NCBI GenBank assembly: GCA_963750915.1
Contig: CAVVSF010000004.1
Coordinates: 23,980-87,979 of the forward strand
DNA: 64,000 nt
Direction of reading: 5' to 3'
Source: DATBJJ01 sp963750915
GTDB taxonomy: Bacteria; Acidobacteriota; Vicinamibacteria; Vicinamibacterales; 2-12-FULL-66-21
Shown piece after piece: positions 12,719 to 21,965 of the stretch (position 1 is the first letter of the stretch; each line of letters starts with the position of its first letter). Under the pieces are notes generated by a model. It was given only the letters and a program-made list of their open reading frames with translations, searched no databases and was not told the DNA's origin. The translations under genes were made by a program, and so were the position numbers.

Positions 12719-13627
12719 TTACGAGCGCTTGCGAGGCCGGGACTTCGGCACGCCGAGCTCGTCCAGCGTCCGCTCATTGTTGCGCCAGTCGGGATTCACC
12801 TTGACCCGCAGGTCGAGGTAGACGCTGGTGGCAAAGAAGGCCTCCAGATCGTGCCGCGCCTCGGTGCCGATCCGCTTGATCATGTCGCCGCCGCGGCCGA
12901 TGACGATCGGCTTCTGCGATTCGGTCTCGACGAAAATCGTGCAGTAGATCTTCAGCCGCCGCTCGCGCTCCGTCTCGTCGAACTCGTCGACCGCCACCGC
13001 CGTGGTGAACGGCAGCTCGGCGCGGGTATGCGTCAGCACCTTCTCGCGGACGATCTCCGCCGCCAGCGTCCGCTCGGGCTGATCGGTCAGGTAGTCGTCG
13101 GGATACGCCGGCGTGCCCTCGGGCATGCGCTCGAGGAGCTCGGCCTCGAGGCGGTCGACGCCGTCGCCCGTGGCCGCCGACACGGGAACGAGGGCGGCGA
13201 ACTGGTGCCATCGCTGCGCTCTCTCCATCAGCGGCAGCAGCGACGACTTGCCGACGAGATCGATCTTGTTCAGCACCAGCACGACCGGGCGGGTGACCTT
13301 TTCCAGCAGTCCCGACACGTACTCGTCGCCGCGCCCGGGCTTCGTCGAGGCGTCGAACACGAGCGCCACGACGTCGACTTCGCGCAGCGTCTCGACCGCG
13401 GCATCGACCATCCGCACGTTCAACCGGTGCAGCGGCCGGTGAATGCCCGGCGTGTCGACAAACACGATCTGGCCGTCCGGGTAGTTCTTGACGCCGACGA
13501 TGCGGGTCCGCGTCGTCTGCGGCTTGTCGGAGACGATGGCGATCTTCTCGCCGACGATGCGGTTGAGAAGGGTGGACTTGCCGGCGTTCGGCCGGCCGAT
13601 CAGCGAAGCGAAGCCTGTGCGCGGCAT
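12719..13627 (-). CDS. era: GTPase Era
   Basis: Era is the KH-domain GTPase that binds 16S rRNA 3' ends during 30S assembly. This 302-residue protein has the G motifs in order: GRPNAGKST (G1, about 11-19), DTPGIHR (G3), NKID (G4) and SAATGDG (G5). The Era-specific KH domain follows at the C-terminus (KPIVIGRGGDMIKRIGTEAR). It is the last gene of the hisS-aspS-phoH-ybeY-corC-era run, 6 bases after corC. The combination ybeY-corC-era is a common ribosome-maturation neighbourhood. Confidence 0.96.
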   Translation of the reverse strand: MPRTGFASLIGRPNAGKSTLLNRIVGEKIAIVSDKPQTTRTRIVGVKNYPDGQIVFVDTPGIHRPLHRLNVRMVDAAVETLREVDVVALVFDASTKPGRGDEYVSGLLEKVTRPVVLVLNKIDLVGKSSLLPLMERAQRWHQFAALVPVSAATGDGVDRLEAELLERMPEGTPAYPDDYLTDQPERTLAAEIVREKVLTHTRAELPFTTAVAVDEFDETERERRLKIYCTIFVETESQKPIVIGRGGDMIKRIGTEARHDLEAFFATSVYLDLRVKVNPDWRNNERTLDELGVPKSRPRKRS

Positions 13628-13633
13628 GATCGC

Positions 13634-14866
13634 CTAGCGTCGCTCGACCGGCGATTCGGCCCGCTTGAACCGGACCTTGTGAATGCGGCGGCGCTCGGCC
13701 TCGAGGACTTCCACGAGCAGGCCGTCGAGCTCGAACGTCTCGCCGACCTGCGGCACCCGGCCGACCCGCGTCAGGACGTAGCCGCCGACGGTCTCGAAGC
13801 CCTCGGGATTGATCTCGACGTTCAGGTGATCGCGGACTTCGTCGATGCTCGCCTTGGCGCTGAACACCCACGAGCCGTTGCCCTCGTCGACGACCGGCTC
13901 GGCCTCGACATCGTACTCGTCGCGAATCTCGCCGACGATCTCCTCGAGCAGATCCTCGAGCGTCACCAGGCCGGCGGTGCCGCCGTACTCGTCGACGACG
14001 ATCGCCATCTGCACCTGCTTGCGCTGAAACTCCTTCAGCAGCTCCGGCACCCGCTTGGTCTCGGGCACGAAGACCGCGGCGCGGATCAGCCGTTCGATCG
14101 ACTGCTCGCTGCTCTCGTCGGACAGCACCAGGTCCTTGACGAACACCACGCCGAGGATGTTGTCGAGGTTGTCCTGATAGACCGGAATGCGCGAATACTC
14201 CTGCTCGCGGAAGAGCCCCCGCAACTCTGCCCGCGTCGAGTTCGCCAGGATCGCGACGATGTCGGGGCGCGGCGTCATGACTTCACGGACCAGGGTGCCG
14301 CCGAAATCGACGATCGACTGCAGCAGCTTCCGCTCGTCGCGTTCGATCAGGGCCTGCTCCTCCGCCGCTTCCTGCTGCGCCACTTCTCCCGGCGCCTCCT
14401 CGGCGCCGTTGGTGGCGGGGGTCTCGCGCTCGCGCCGGCTGTCGACAATCAGGCGCACCAGCATCCCGGTCAACGGGTGCAGGAAGCGGGCGGCGAAGTC
14501 GAACGGCGGCAGCAGCACCGCCAGCACCTTCTCCGGATTCTTGCGGACGATGAGCAGCGGCAGCACGTGCTCGAACACCAGGATGAAGACGGCGACGAAG
14601 AACAGGAGCATGCCGATCGACGACAGCCCCTGCGAACCGGTGAGGACGGCGAGTACCACGGTCGCGAGCGAGAAGATCAACCCGAGCAGCAGCCGCGCCG
14701 GGACGAAGAGCTGAATCGGATCGTCGAGGTAGAAGCCCAGGCGGTCGTCGCGGCCGCCGCGCTCGACCGAGAGCCGCAGCGACAGCCGCATCAGGGCGCT
14801 GAAACCCATCTCGATGATGCCGACATAGATCGCGGCCAGCGCCAGGAGCAGCAGCAGGGCGGTCAT
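13634..14866 (-). CDS. CorC/HlyC-type membrane protein with CNNM, CBS pair and transporter-associated domain
   Basis: This 410-residue protein has a hydrophobic N-terminal part with three to four membrane segments (MTALLLLLALAAIYVGIIEM onward). Two CBS domains (about 195-315) follow, with VREVMTPRPDIVAI and GTAGLVTLEDLLEEIVGEI, and then the C-terminal CorC_HlyC domain (GNGSWVFSAKASIDEV onward). Members of this family act in Mg2+/Co2+ efflux or membrane ion homeostasis; substrate is not shown here. The start ATG overlaps the ybeY stop (ATGA). A longer reading upstream has no membrane start and is rejected. Confidence 0.88.
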   Translation of the reverse strand: MTALLLLLALAAIYVGIIEMGFSALMRLSLRLSVERGGRDDRLGFYLDDPIQLFVPARLLLGLIFSLATVVLAVLTGSQGLSSIGMLLFFVAVFILVFEHVLPLLIVRKNPEKVLAVLLPPFDFAARFLHPLTGMLVRLIVDSRRERETPATNGAEEAPGEVAQQEAAEEQALIERDERKLLQSIVDFGGTLVREVMTPRPDIVAILANSTRAELRGLFREQEYSRIPVYQDNLDNILGVVFVKDLVLSDESSEQSIERLIRAAVFVPETKRVPELLKEFQRKQVQMAIVVDEYGGTAGLVTLEDLLEEIVGEIRDEYDVEAEPVVDEGNGSWVFSAKASIDEVRDHLNVEINPEGFETVGGYVLTRVGRVPQVGETFELDGLLVEVLEAERRRIHKVRFKRAESPVERR

Positions 14867-15333
14867 GCGCGGGCCCGTTCGATCAGGCCGGCCTTCAGGC
14901 CGCCGCGGCGGCGCAGCCGGTTTTCGAGCCGCGCCATCCTGCCGTTGTCGTCGGGATCGTGGTGGTCGTAGCCGAGCAGGTGCAGCAGACCGTGCAGGGC
15001 GAGGACCCGCAACTCGGACTGCAGCGAATGGCCGGCGGCGCGCGCCTGGCGCCTGGCGACGCCGGTGGCGATGACGATGTCGCCGAGCTCGCCCGTCGTC
15101 CGCGGCGCGGCCGCATCCGTCGGGAACGAGAGGACGTCCGTCGCTTCGTCCTTGCGCCGGTAGCGCTGATTGAGCGCGCGCACGCGCGCGTCGCTGACGA
15201 GCGCGACGCCGACGTCGCCGCGCGCCGCGGCCGGCGCCACCTGCGCCAGCCACGCCGCCAGGCCGCCGTCGCGAACCGGACGGCCGCGGCCGTCGGTCAC
15301 GGTGACGCGCACGCGTTTACTGTCGGGATCCAC
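14863..15333 (-). CDS. ybeY: Endoribonuclease YbeY
   Basis: This is a 156-residue single-strand-specific endoribonuclease of 16S rRNA maturation and ribosome quality control. The zinc site HGLLHLLGYDHHD (H-x3-H-x5-H, about residues 114-126) is intact. The upstream block NQRYRRKDEATDVLSFP is the family's second signature. The start overlaps the end of phoH by 17 bases, and the end overlaps the corC start by 4, indicating translational coupling. Confidence 0.95.
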   Translation of the reverse strand: MDPDSKRVRVTVTDGRGRPVRDGGLAAWLAQVAPAAARGDVGVALVSDARVRALNQRYRRKDEATDVLSFPTDAAAPRTTGELGDIVIATGVARRQARAAGHSLQSELRVLALHGLLHLLGYDHHDPDDNGRMARLENRLRRRGGLKAGLIERARA

Positions 15334-16276
15334 CGTAGGACTCGTAAGCCTTCACGATCTGCTGCACGAGCTGGTGCCGTACAACGTCGCGATCGTCGAA
15401 GTGGACGAAGGCGATGCCCTCGACCTTGCCGACGATCTTCATCGCCTCGACCAGCCCCGACGGCCGGCCCGATGGCAGGTCGATCTGGGTCACGTCGCCC
15501 GTGACCACGGCCTTCGATCCGAACCCGAGCCGGGTCAGGAACATCTTCATCTGTTCCGAGGTGGTGTTCTGCGCCTCGTCGAGGATGACGAAGGCATCGT
15601 TCAGCGTCCGGCCGCGCATGAACGCGATCGGCGCCACCTCGATCGTGCCGCGCTCGAGCAGGCGCTCGGCACGCTCGAGTTCGAGCATGTCGTACAGCGC
15701 ATCGTAGAGCGGACGCAGGTAGGGATTGACCTTCTCCTGCAGGTCGCCCGGCAGGAACCCGAGCTTCTCGCCGGCTTCGACCGCCGGCCGCGCCAGGATG
15801 ATCCGGCTGACGCGCTTTGCCAGCAGGTACGAGACCGCCTGCGCCATGGCCAGGTAGGTCTTGCCGGTGCCGGCCGGACCGATGCCGAAGACGATGTCGT
15901 GCTTGTCGATCGCGTCGAGATACTTGCGCTGGTTGACGCTCTTCGGCAGCACCTGCCGCTTGCCCGTGGCTTTCGGGCCGCCGCGAAGGAAGTACTCCGC
16001 GAGCTCGACCTGCTCGTCCTGCGCGACCAGCTGAACGGCCGTCTTGACGTCGCCCTTGCCAAGCTTGTAGCCGCCGCGCACCAGGCTGGCGAGCTGCTCG
16101 AGCACACGCTCGGCGCGCGCGACATCCGCCACCTCACCCTCGACAATGACCTCGCGGCCGTTGGTACGGGTGCGGACGTTGAATGCCGACTCGAGGTGCT
16201 TCAGGTTCTCGTCGTAGCTCCCGAACAGCGACTCGACGCCTTCATCGGGGATGGAGATTTTGCGGGTCGCGGTCAA
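15317..16276 (-). CDS. PhoH-like ATPase
   Basis: This 319-residue PhoH-family protein has an N-terminal KH-like region (about 1-90), then a P-loop ATPase with Walker A GPAGTGKT (about 131-138), RPAVEAGEKLGFLPGD, Walker B VILDEAQN and a sensor VTGDVTQIDLP. The family often sits directly upstream of ybeY, as here, and is linked to RNA metabolism. The start is unclear. A strong Shine-Dalgarno (TAAGGAG, 16294-16300) is spaced 8 bases from an ATA codon at 16285, while the first conventional start is the TTG at 16276, 17 bases away. The name PhoH does not prove phosphate control. Confidence 0.9.
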   Translation of the reverse strand: MTATRKISIPDEGVESLFGSYDENLKHLESAFNVRTRTNGREVIVEGEVADVARAERVLEQLASLVRGGYKLGKGDVKTAVQLVAQDEQVELAEYFLRGGPKATGKRQVLPKSVNQRKYLDAIDKHDIVFGIGPAGTGKTYLAMAQAVSYLLAKRVSRIILARPAVEAGEKLGFLPGDLQEKVNPYLRPLYDALYDMLELERAERLLERGTIEVAPIAFMRGRTLNDAFVILDEAQNTTSEQMKMFLTRLGFGSKAVVTGDVTQIDLPSGRPSGLVEAMKIVGKVEGIAFVHFDDRDVVRHQLVQQIVKAYESYGGSRQ

Positions 16277-16340
16277 CGATGGTATGGCCGTAACTCCTTA
16301 TTTACGTGTGAATTGCCTCACAACACGCGCAGTGATCCTA

Positions 16341-18128
16341 TCACGAGCCGCCCTGAGCACGCTTCCCGGGCTGAAGATGCAGCTCGCGCCACTGCTTCTG
16401 GCTGACGGTCGACGGCGCGTCGGCCATCAGATCCACCGCCTGCGCCGTCTTCGGAAACGCGATGACTTCGCGAATCGACGTCTCGCCGCAGAGGAGGGCG
16501 ACGATACGGTCGAGCCCGAGCGCAATGCCGCCGTGCGGCGGCGTCCCGTACTCGAGCGCCTCGAGGAAGAACCCGAAGCGCGTCCGCGCCTCCTCGTCCG
16601 AGATCTGGAGCAGCTTGAAGATCAGGCGCTGCAGCGCCTGATCGTGAATCCTGATGCTGCCGCCGGCGATCTCGCTGCCGTTGAGGACGAGGTCGTAGGC
16701 GCGGGCGCGGGTGCGGCCGGGATCGGTTTCGAGCAGCCCGGCGTCGCTCTCGAGCGGCGACGTGAACGGGTGATGCATGAACTCGTGCCGCTGCTCATCC
16801 TCGACCCATTCGAACATCGGAAAGTCGACGACCCAGAGGAAGGCGAATGCCGACGCATCGAGCAGGTTCTCGCGCTTCGCCATCTGCAGCCGGAGCTGGC
16901 CGAGGAGGCGCGACGTCGGCTCGTGCTTGCCGGCGGCCATGACCAGGAGGTCGGCCGGCTTCGCCGCCGAGATCTCGAGCGCGTGGCGGATTGCCGCCTC
17001 GCCCGCGACCTTCAGCGCCGAGCTCTGGACGGCGCCGTCGACCGTGCGCGCCCAGACCAGCCCGGCCCCGCCGAGCTGCTTGGCGAGGTCGACGACTTCG
17101 TCCACCTCCCGCCGCGAATACCGCGCCGCCCCCGGGACGACGAAGCCGCGGACTTCCCCGCCCTCGGCGATGATGTCGCGGAAGACCGCGAACTCCGAGT
17201 CACGAAAGGCGTCCGAGAGGTCGGCGATCTCCATGCCGCAGCGAAGATCAGGCTTGTCCGATCCGTACCTGGCAATCGCCTCCGCGTACGGCATGCGCAG
17301 GAACGGCCGCGGCGCCTCGCGGCCGATCAACGCCATCAAGCGCTGCATCAGCGGCTCGACGGTATTGAAGATCAGGTCCTCGGTCGCGAACGACATCTCG
17401 AGGTCGACCTGGGTGAACTCGGGCTGACGATCGGCGCGCAGGTCCTCGTCGCGGAAGCACTTGACGATCTGGAAGTAGCGATCCATCCCGGAGATCATCA
17501 GGATCTGCTTGAAGATCTGCGGCGACTGCGGCAGGGCGTAGAACTCGCCGGGGTGGACGCGGCTCGGCACCAGGTAGTCCCGCGCCCCCTCCGGCGTCGA
17601 CTTCGCCAGCATCGGCGTTTCAATCTCGAGGAAGCCGTTGTCGTCGAAGTACCTCCGCACCTCCATCGTGACGCGGTGCCGCAGCATCAGGTTCTGCTGC
17701 ATCCGGGTGCGGCGGAGATCGAGATAGCGGTACTTCAGGCGCGTGTCTTCCGACACCGGCGTGTCGTCGGCGATCGGGAACGGCGGCGTCTTCGCGTCGT
17801 TGAGCAGCCGGATCTCGCCGGCGCGGACTTCGATCTCGCCGGTGGGCACCTTCGGATTGACGGTCTCCGCCGCCCGCTTCTCGACGACGCCGAGCACGGC
17901 AATCACATACTCGGCGCGGAGCCGGCCGGCGGCGGCGACGAGCGCGTCGTTGTCACGCACCACGACCTGGGTGATGCCGTGGCGATCGCGAACGTCGATG
18001 AAGATGAGCCCGCCGAGGTCGCGGACGCGATGGACCCAGCCCAGCAGCACGACGTCCTGGCCGACGGCAGCAGCCGTCAGCGCGCCGCACGTGTGAGTTC
18101 GAGCGAGTGTTCCTAGCGGTTGGTTCAT
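16341..18128 (-). CDS. aspS: Aspartyl-tRNA synthetase
   Basis: This 595-residue class II synthetase has an N-terminal OB-fold anticodon-binding domain (GQDVVLLGWVHRVRDLGGLIF) and a catalytic core with motif 2 (KCFRDEDLRADRQPEFTQVD) and motif 3 (GIALGLDRIVALLCG). Between them is the GAD insertion domain typical of the bacterial type. Length is standard. It starts 6 bases after the hisS stop. Whether it also charges tRNA-Asn cannot be judged without knowing if asnS is present elsewhere. Confidence 0.96.
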   Translation of the reverse strand: MNQPLGTLARTHTCGALTAAAVGQDVVLLGWVHRVRDLGGLIFIDVRDRHGITQVVVRDNDALVAAAGRLRAEYVIAVLGVVEKRAAETVNPKVPTGEIEVRAGEIRLLNDAKTPPFPIADDTPVSEDTRLKYRYLDLRRTRMQQNLMLRHRVTMEVRRYFDDNGFLEIETPMLAKSTPEGARDYLVPSRVHPGEFYALPQSPQIFKQILMISGMDRYFQIVKCFRDEDLRADRQPEFTQVDLEMSFATEDLIFNTVEPLMQRLMALIGREAPRPFLRMPYAEAIARYGSDKPDLRCGMEIADLSDAFRDSEFAVFRDIIAEGGEVRGFVVPGAARYSRREVDEVVDLAKQLGGAGLVWARTVDGAVQSSALKVAGEAAIRHALEISAAKPADLLVMAAGKHEPTSRLLGQLRLQMAKRENLLDASAFAFLWVVDFPMFEWVEDEQRHEFMHHPFTSPLESDAGLLETDPGRTRARAYDLVLNGSEIAGGSIRIHDQALQRLIFKLLQISDEEARTRFGFFLEALEYGTPPHGGIALGLDRIVALLCGETSIREVIAFPKTAQAVDLMADAPSTVSQKQWRELHLQPGKRAQGGS

Positions 18129-18134
18129 GTCGTC

Positions 18135-19496
18135 CTATGTCTGAGTGCAAAGCCCGGCCAGCCGCGCCGCGACGTCCGGCCGCGGCACGACCGTCTGCTC
18201 ACCGGTCTGCAGGTTCTTCAGCGTCACCGTGCGGGCGGCACGCTCGTCGACGCCGACGACGGTCACGAACCGAATGCCGCGCGCCGACGCGTACTTGAAC
18301 TGTTTGCCGATCTTGTCGGCTTCGGGATAGACCTCGACGCGCAGCCCCGCCGCGCGCAGCTCGGCGGCCAGGCGCAGGCCGTCGGCAACGCCATCCCGAT
18401 CGAAGAGCGTCACCAGCACATCCGCCGGTCCCGCCTGCACGCTCGCCGGGAACATCTGCCGCTCGGTCATCACGACGAGGATGCGCTCGAGCCCCAGCGA
18501 GAACCCGCAGGCCGGGATCGCCTCGCCGCAGAACATGCCGATCAGGCCGTCGTAGCGGCCGCCGCCGCCGAGGCTGCCGGCAAGATCCGGCACCGCGACC
18601 TCCATGATCGCCCCTGTGTAATACGACAGCCCGCGGGCCAGCGTCGGATCGACCAGCATGTGATCTGCGGCGCTGGTCGCCGCGGCCAGCGTCACGATCT
18701 CGCGGATCGACGCCAGGCCGGCCTCGCCGTCGGCGTGGCCGGCAACGTAGCCTGCCAGGGCGGCGAGGCGCGCGTCGTTGCGGTCGCGAATCGCGCCGCC
18801 TTCTCCTCCGCCGCTGTCGTACGCGGCGAGCAGCCCGGCCGCCGCCGCCGGATCGACGCCGCGCGCGGCGAGCTCGGCGGTGACGCCGTCGCGGCCGATC
18901 TTGTCCAGCTTGTCGACCGCGACCAGCGCCTGGTCGTGCAGCGCCGCCGGAATCCCCACGCCCTCGAGCACGCCGCGCAGCAGGCCGCGATGGTTCAGCC
19001 GCAGGACGAAGTCGCTGAAGCCGAGCGCCAGCAGGACGTCGCTGACGGCGGCGCAGAGCTCGACTTCGATCACCGCCGACGTCGAGCCGATGGCGTCGAC
19101 GTCGCACTGGTAGAACTCGCGGAAGCGGCCACGGGCCGGCCGGTCGGCGCGCCATACCGGCTGAATCTGGTAACGCTTGAAGAACCGCGGCAGCTTGCCG
19201 CGATGCTCGGCGACGACACGGGCCAGCGGCACGGTGAGGTCATAGCGCAGCGCGAGGTCGGTCTCGCCCGAGGCCTCGTGCTCGCCGCGCCGCAGTACCT
19301 TGAAGATCAGCTTCGCGCCTTCGTCACCGTACTTGCCGGTCAGGGTCTCGATGTTCTCGAGCGCCGGCGTCTCGAGCGCCTCGAACCCGTAGCGGCGATA
19401 CACCTCCTCCACGACGCCGATGACGTAGTCACGGCGACGAACGTCGTCGGGGAGGAAATCGCGCATGCCACGCGCCGGGCGCGTCTGCTGGGACAT
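18135..19496 (-). CDS. hisS: Histidyl-tRNA synthetase
   Basis: This 453-residue class II synthetase has the HisRS signatures RARGRFREFYQCDVD-like motif 2 (PARGRFREFYQCDVDAIG) and the histidine-specific blocks around LARGLSYYTGAIMEV and GGGGRYDGLIG. The C-terminal anticodon-binding domain (PADVLVTLFDRDGVADGLRL) follows. It heads the minus-strand operon and is divergent from the spermidine-synthase-like gene, with an 84-base gap. Confidence 0.96.
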   Translation of the reverse strand: MSQQTRPARGMRDFLPDDVRRRDYVIGVVEEVYRRYGFEALETPALENIETLTGKYGDEGAKLIFKVLRRGEHEASGETDLALRYDLTVPLARVVAEHRGKLPRFFKRYQIQPVWRADRPARGRFREFYQCDVDAIGSTSAVIEVELCAAVSDVLLALGFSDFVLRLNHRGLLRGVLEGVGIPAALHDQALVAVDKLDKIGRDGVTAELAARGVDPAAAAGLLAAYDSGGGEGGAIRDRNDARLAALAGYVAGHADGEAGLASIREIVTLAAATSAADHMLVDPTLARGLSYYTGAIMEVAVPDLAGSLGGGGRYDGLIGMFCGEAIPACGFSLGLERILVVMTERQMFPASVQAGPADVLVTLFDRDGVADGLRLAAELRAAGLRVEVYPEADKIGKQFKYASARGIRFVTVVGVDERAARTVTLKNLQTGEQTVVPRPDVAARLAGLCTQT

Positions 19497-19567
19497 AGGG
19501 AACAGCGAGGTTACAGGACGGCAGTCGCGGTCGAGGGACCCGGGTACATCCGAGCATTATACCGGTC

Positions 19568-19573
19568 TATCAT
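19568..19573 (+). promoter_or_regulatory. -10-like hexamer TATCAT, 7 bases before the start codon
   Basis: TATCAT ends 7 bases before the ATG at 19581, and there is no Shine-Dalgarno sequence. Transcription from it would begin at or next to the start codon, giving a leaderless mRNA. A second AT-rich stretch (TTATAC, 19557-19562) is an alternative. Confidence 0.4.
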
Positions 19574-19580
19574 TAGGGCA

Positions 19581-21965
19581 ATGCCTCACGCCCACCGCTG
19601 GCGCCCTGGCGCCAGCCTGGCGCCTCTGCTGCTGCTGTTCTTTCTCTCCGGCGCCAGCGCCCTCGTCTACCAGGTCCTGTGGATGCGCCTGCTGGCGCTT
19701 GTCTTCGGCGTGACCGTCCACGCCGCGAGCACGGTCCTGGCGGCGTTCATGACCGGGCTCGCGCTCGGCAGCGCCTTGGCCGGACGACTCGCGGACCGGA
19801 CGGCGCGGCCGCTCGTCGCGTTCGCGATTGTCGAAGCCCTCGTCGCCGTCGCCGCCCTTGCGACCCCCTTCGGATTTGCGGGGGTCGAGGTCGTCTACGT
19901 GCGTCTGCACGGCACGCTCGGCGACTGGCCGCTCCTCGTCGGCATCGTCCGACTGGTGCTCTCGTTCGCCGTCCTGATGGTGCCGGCAACGCTGATGGGC
20001 GCGACGCTGCCGCTGGTCGTGAAGTCGGCGCTGGCGAAGGGCACCATCCTCGGGCGTCAGGTCTCGCTGCTCTACGCGTGCAACACGGCCGGCGCGGTTG
20101 CCGGCGCCCTCGTCGCCGGCATCTGGATGATTCCCCAGCTCGGCATCTCCTGGGCGTTCCGGTTTGCCGCCGCCATCAATCTCGTCGTCGCCGTCGCGGC
20201 GCTCGTGCTCGCGCGCCGGATGGCGCCCGTCGCGGACCCTGCCGGGACGCCTGCGCCGGCCGAGCCTGCCGCATCGGCGGCGGAGGCGATCGTCCCGGTA
20301 CCCTCACCACTCGTCCGCCGCCTGATCCTGCTGACGTTCGCCGTGTCAGGCTTCGTCTCTTTCGGCCTCGAGATCATCTGGTTCCGGATGCTCGTGCTGC
20401 TGTTCCGGCCGACGACCTATGCCTTCACCGTGATGCTGGCGACGGTGCTCGCCGGCATCGCGATTGGCAGCGCCCTGTCGACACCGCTCACCAGCCGTCG
20501 ACGATGGAACCCGCTGGCAGCGCTCGCCATCCTCGAAGTCCTCATCGCCCTCGCCGCGGTGACGTCGATGGCGGTCATCGGCCGGGCCAACGGCGTCTAC
20601 ATGGGCTCCGGCCCGGTCTTCGCCGGCACGCCCTTCTCCTACTTCGGACCGATGGCGGTCACCAGCATCGTCGCCATCCTGCCGCCGGCGCTGCTGATGG
20701 GGATGGCGTTTCCGATTGGCATCGCGTTGTGGGCGTCGGGGGTCGAGGAACAGCATGCCGGCGAGCGCATCGGCATCCTCTATGCGGTCAACGTCGCCGG
20801 CGCCGTCGCCGGCTCGCTGCTCACCGGCTTCGTCCTGCTGGCGACGATTGGCAGCCGCGTCAGCCTGCTGGCGACGTCGGCGCTGTCGCTGGTCGCCGGC
20901 CTGCTGCTGCTGACGCAACTGCCGCGGCGCCGCCCGGCGCTGGCGGGCGGGCTCGCCGCCGTCGCCGCCTTCGCGTTCATCGGCTGGCGCACGCCGGACC
21001 CGGTCACCAGCCTGCTCGCCTCGCGCTACCCGCGCGAAGTCCCGATCTGGCGCCAGGAAGACGGACACGCGACGGTCTCGATCCTCAAGCGCAGCTCGAA
21101 CTTCGCCCAGCCGGTGCACGGCCTCTACGTGAACGGCATGCACCAGGCCAGCGACACGCCGACGATGGTGACCTACCACAAGTTGATCGGCACGCTGCCG
21201 ATGGCAGTGCACCCCGAACCGAAGCGCGCGCTCGTCATCGGCGTCGGCGGCGGCGCCACCGCCGGCGCGGTCGCCGCCTTCAGCCCCGACACCAGGGTCG
21301 ACGTCGTCGAGCTGTCGCCGGCGGTCGTCGCCGGCGCGCATCACTTCGCCGGGATCAATCAGGACCTGTTCCGCCGGCCGAACGTGACGCTTCGTGTCGA
21401 CGACGGCCGGAACTACATGCTGCTGACGGACGAGCGCTATGACGTCATCACGGCTGACGTCATCCTGCCCGTGCACGCCGGTGCCGGCAATCTCTATTCG
21501 GAGGAGTACTACCGGCTGATGCGGCGGGCGCTGCACCGCCACGGCATCGCGCTGCAGTGGATTGGCAGCGGCGGGGAGACCGAATACAAGCTGATCATGC
21601 GGACCTTCGTCAGCGTCTTCCCCAACACGACGCTGTGGCACGCCGGCAGCCTGATGATCGGATCGACGCGGCCGCTGGTGCTCGACGAGCAGGCGTTCCG
21701 CAGCAAGCAGGCGCTGCCGGCGTCGAAGGCGGCGCTCGATGCGATGGGCTTCAAGAGCTTCGAGGCGCTCCTCGGCAGCTACACGGCGGGGCCGAGCGAG
21801 ATCAGGAAGTTCCTCGGCGAGGGCCGCGTCCTCACCGACGATCAGCCGCTGACCGAGTACTTCCTGTCATTGCCGCAGAATGACGCCGCCGTGGACCTGT
21901 CCGCGCTCCGCGGCAGCGCCTATCGCCACGTGTCGCGGCCTACGGCTTCACCGTCGGGTAGCTGA
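19581..21965 (+). CDS. Membrane-fused spermidine-synthase-like protein (two multi-TM modules plus methyltransferase-fold domain)
   Basis: This 794-residue protein has about a dozen or more hydrophobic segments in two related blocks: LLLLFFLSGASALVYQVLWMRLL (about 14-36) and LILLTFAVSGFVSFGLEIIWFRML (about 247-270). Each is followed by MGATLPL/MGMAFPI-type segments. The C-terminal soluble domain (about 490-790) has the Rossmann motif ALVIGVGGGATAGAVAAF, the acidic loop VDVVELSPAVV, and DDGRNYML, as in SpeE. Typical SpeE polyamine-binding residues are not all evident, so aminopropyl transfer is not assured. Such fused proteins are common in acidobacteria and of unknown substrate. It converges with and overlaps the M20 gene by 26 bases. 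Confidence 0.8.
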   Translation: MPHAHRWRPGASLAPLLLLFFLSGASALVYQVLWMRLLALVFGVTVHAASTVLAAFMTGLALGSALAGRLADRTARPLVAFAIVEALVAVAALATPFGFAGVEVVYVRLHGTLGDWPLLVGIVRLVLSFAVLMVPATLMGATLPLVVKSALAKGTILGRQVSLLYACNTAGAVAGALVAGIWMIPQLGISWAFRFAAAINLVVAVAALVLARRMAPVADPAGTPAPAEPAASAAEAIVPVPSPLVRRLILLTFAVSGFVSFGLEIIWFRMLVLLFRPTTYAFTVMLATVLAGIAIGSALSTPLTSRRRWNPLAALAILEVLIALAAVTSMAVIGRANGVYMGSGPVFAGTPFSYFGPMAVTSIVAILPPALLMGMAFPIGIALWASGVEEQHAGERIGILYAVNVAGAVAGSLLTGFVLLATIGSRVSLLATSALSLVAGLLLLTQLPRRRPALAGGLAAVAAFAFIGWRTPDPVTSLLASRYPREVPIWRQEDGHATVSILKRSSNFAQPVHGLYVNGMHQASDTPTMVTYHKLIGTLPMAVHPEPKRALVIGVGGGATAGAVAAFSPDTRVDVVELSPAVVAGAHHFAGINQDLFRRPNVTLRVDDGRNYMLLTDERYDVITADVILPVHAGAGNLYSEEYYRLMRRALHRHGIALQWIGSGGETEYKLIMRTFVSVFPNTTLWHAGSLMIGSTRPLVLDEQAFRSKQALPASKAALDAMGFKSFEALLGSYTAGPSEIRKFLGEGRVLTDDQPLTEYFLSLPQNDAAVDLSALRGSAYRHVSRPTASPSGS

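Noticed and set aside
15317..16276. Phosphate-regulon role for the PhoH-like protein
   Set aside because: Its neighbours are hisS, aspS, ybeY and era, and no Pho-box-like repeat lies upstream. An RNA-related role fits better.
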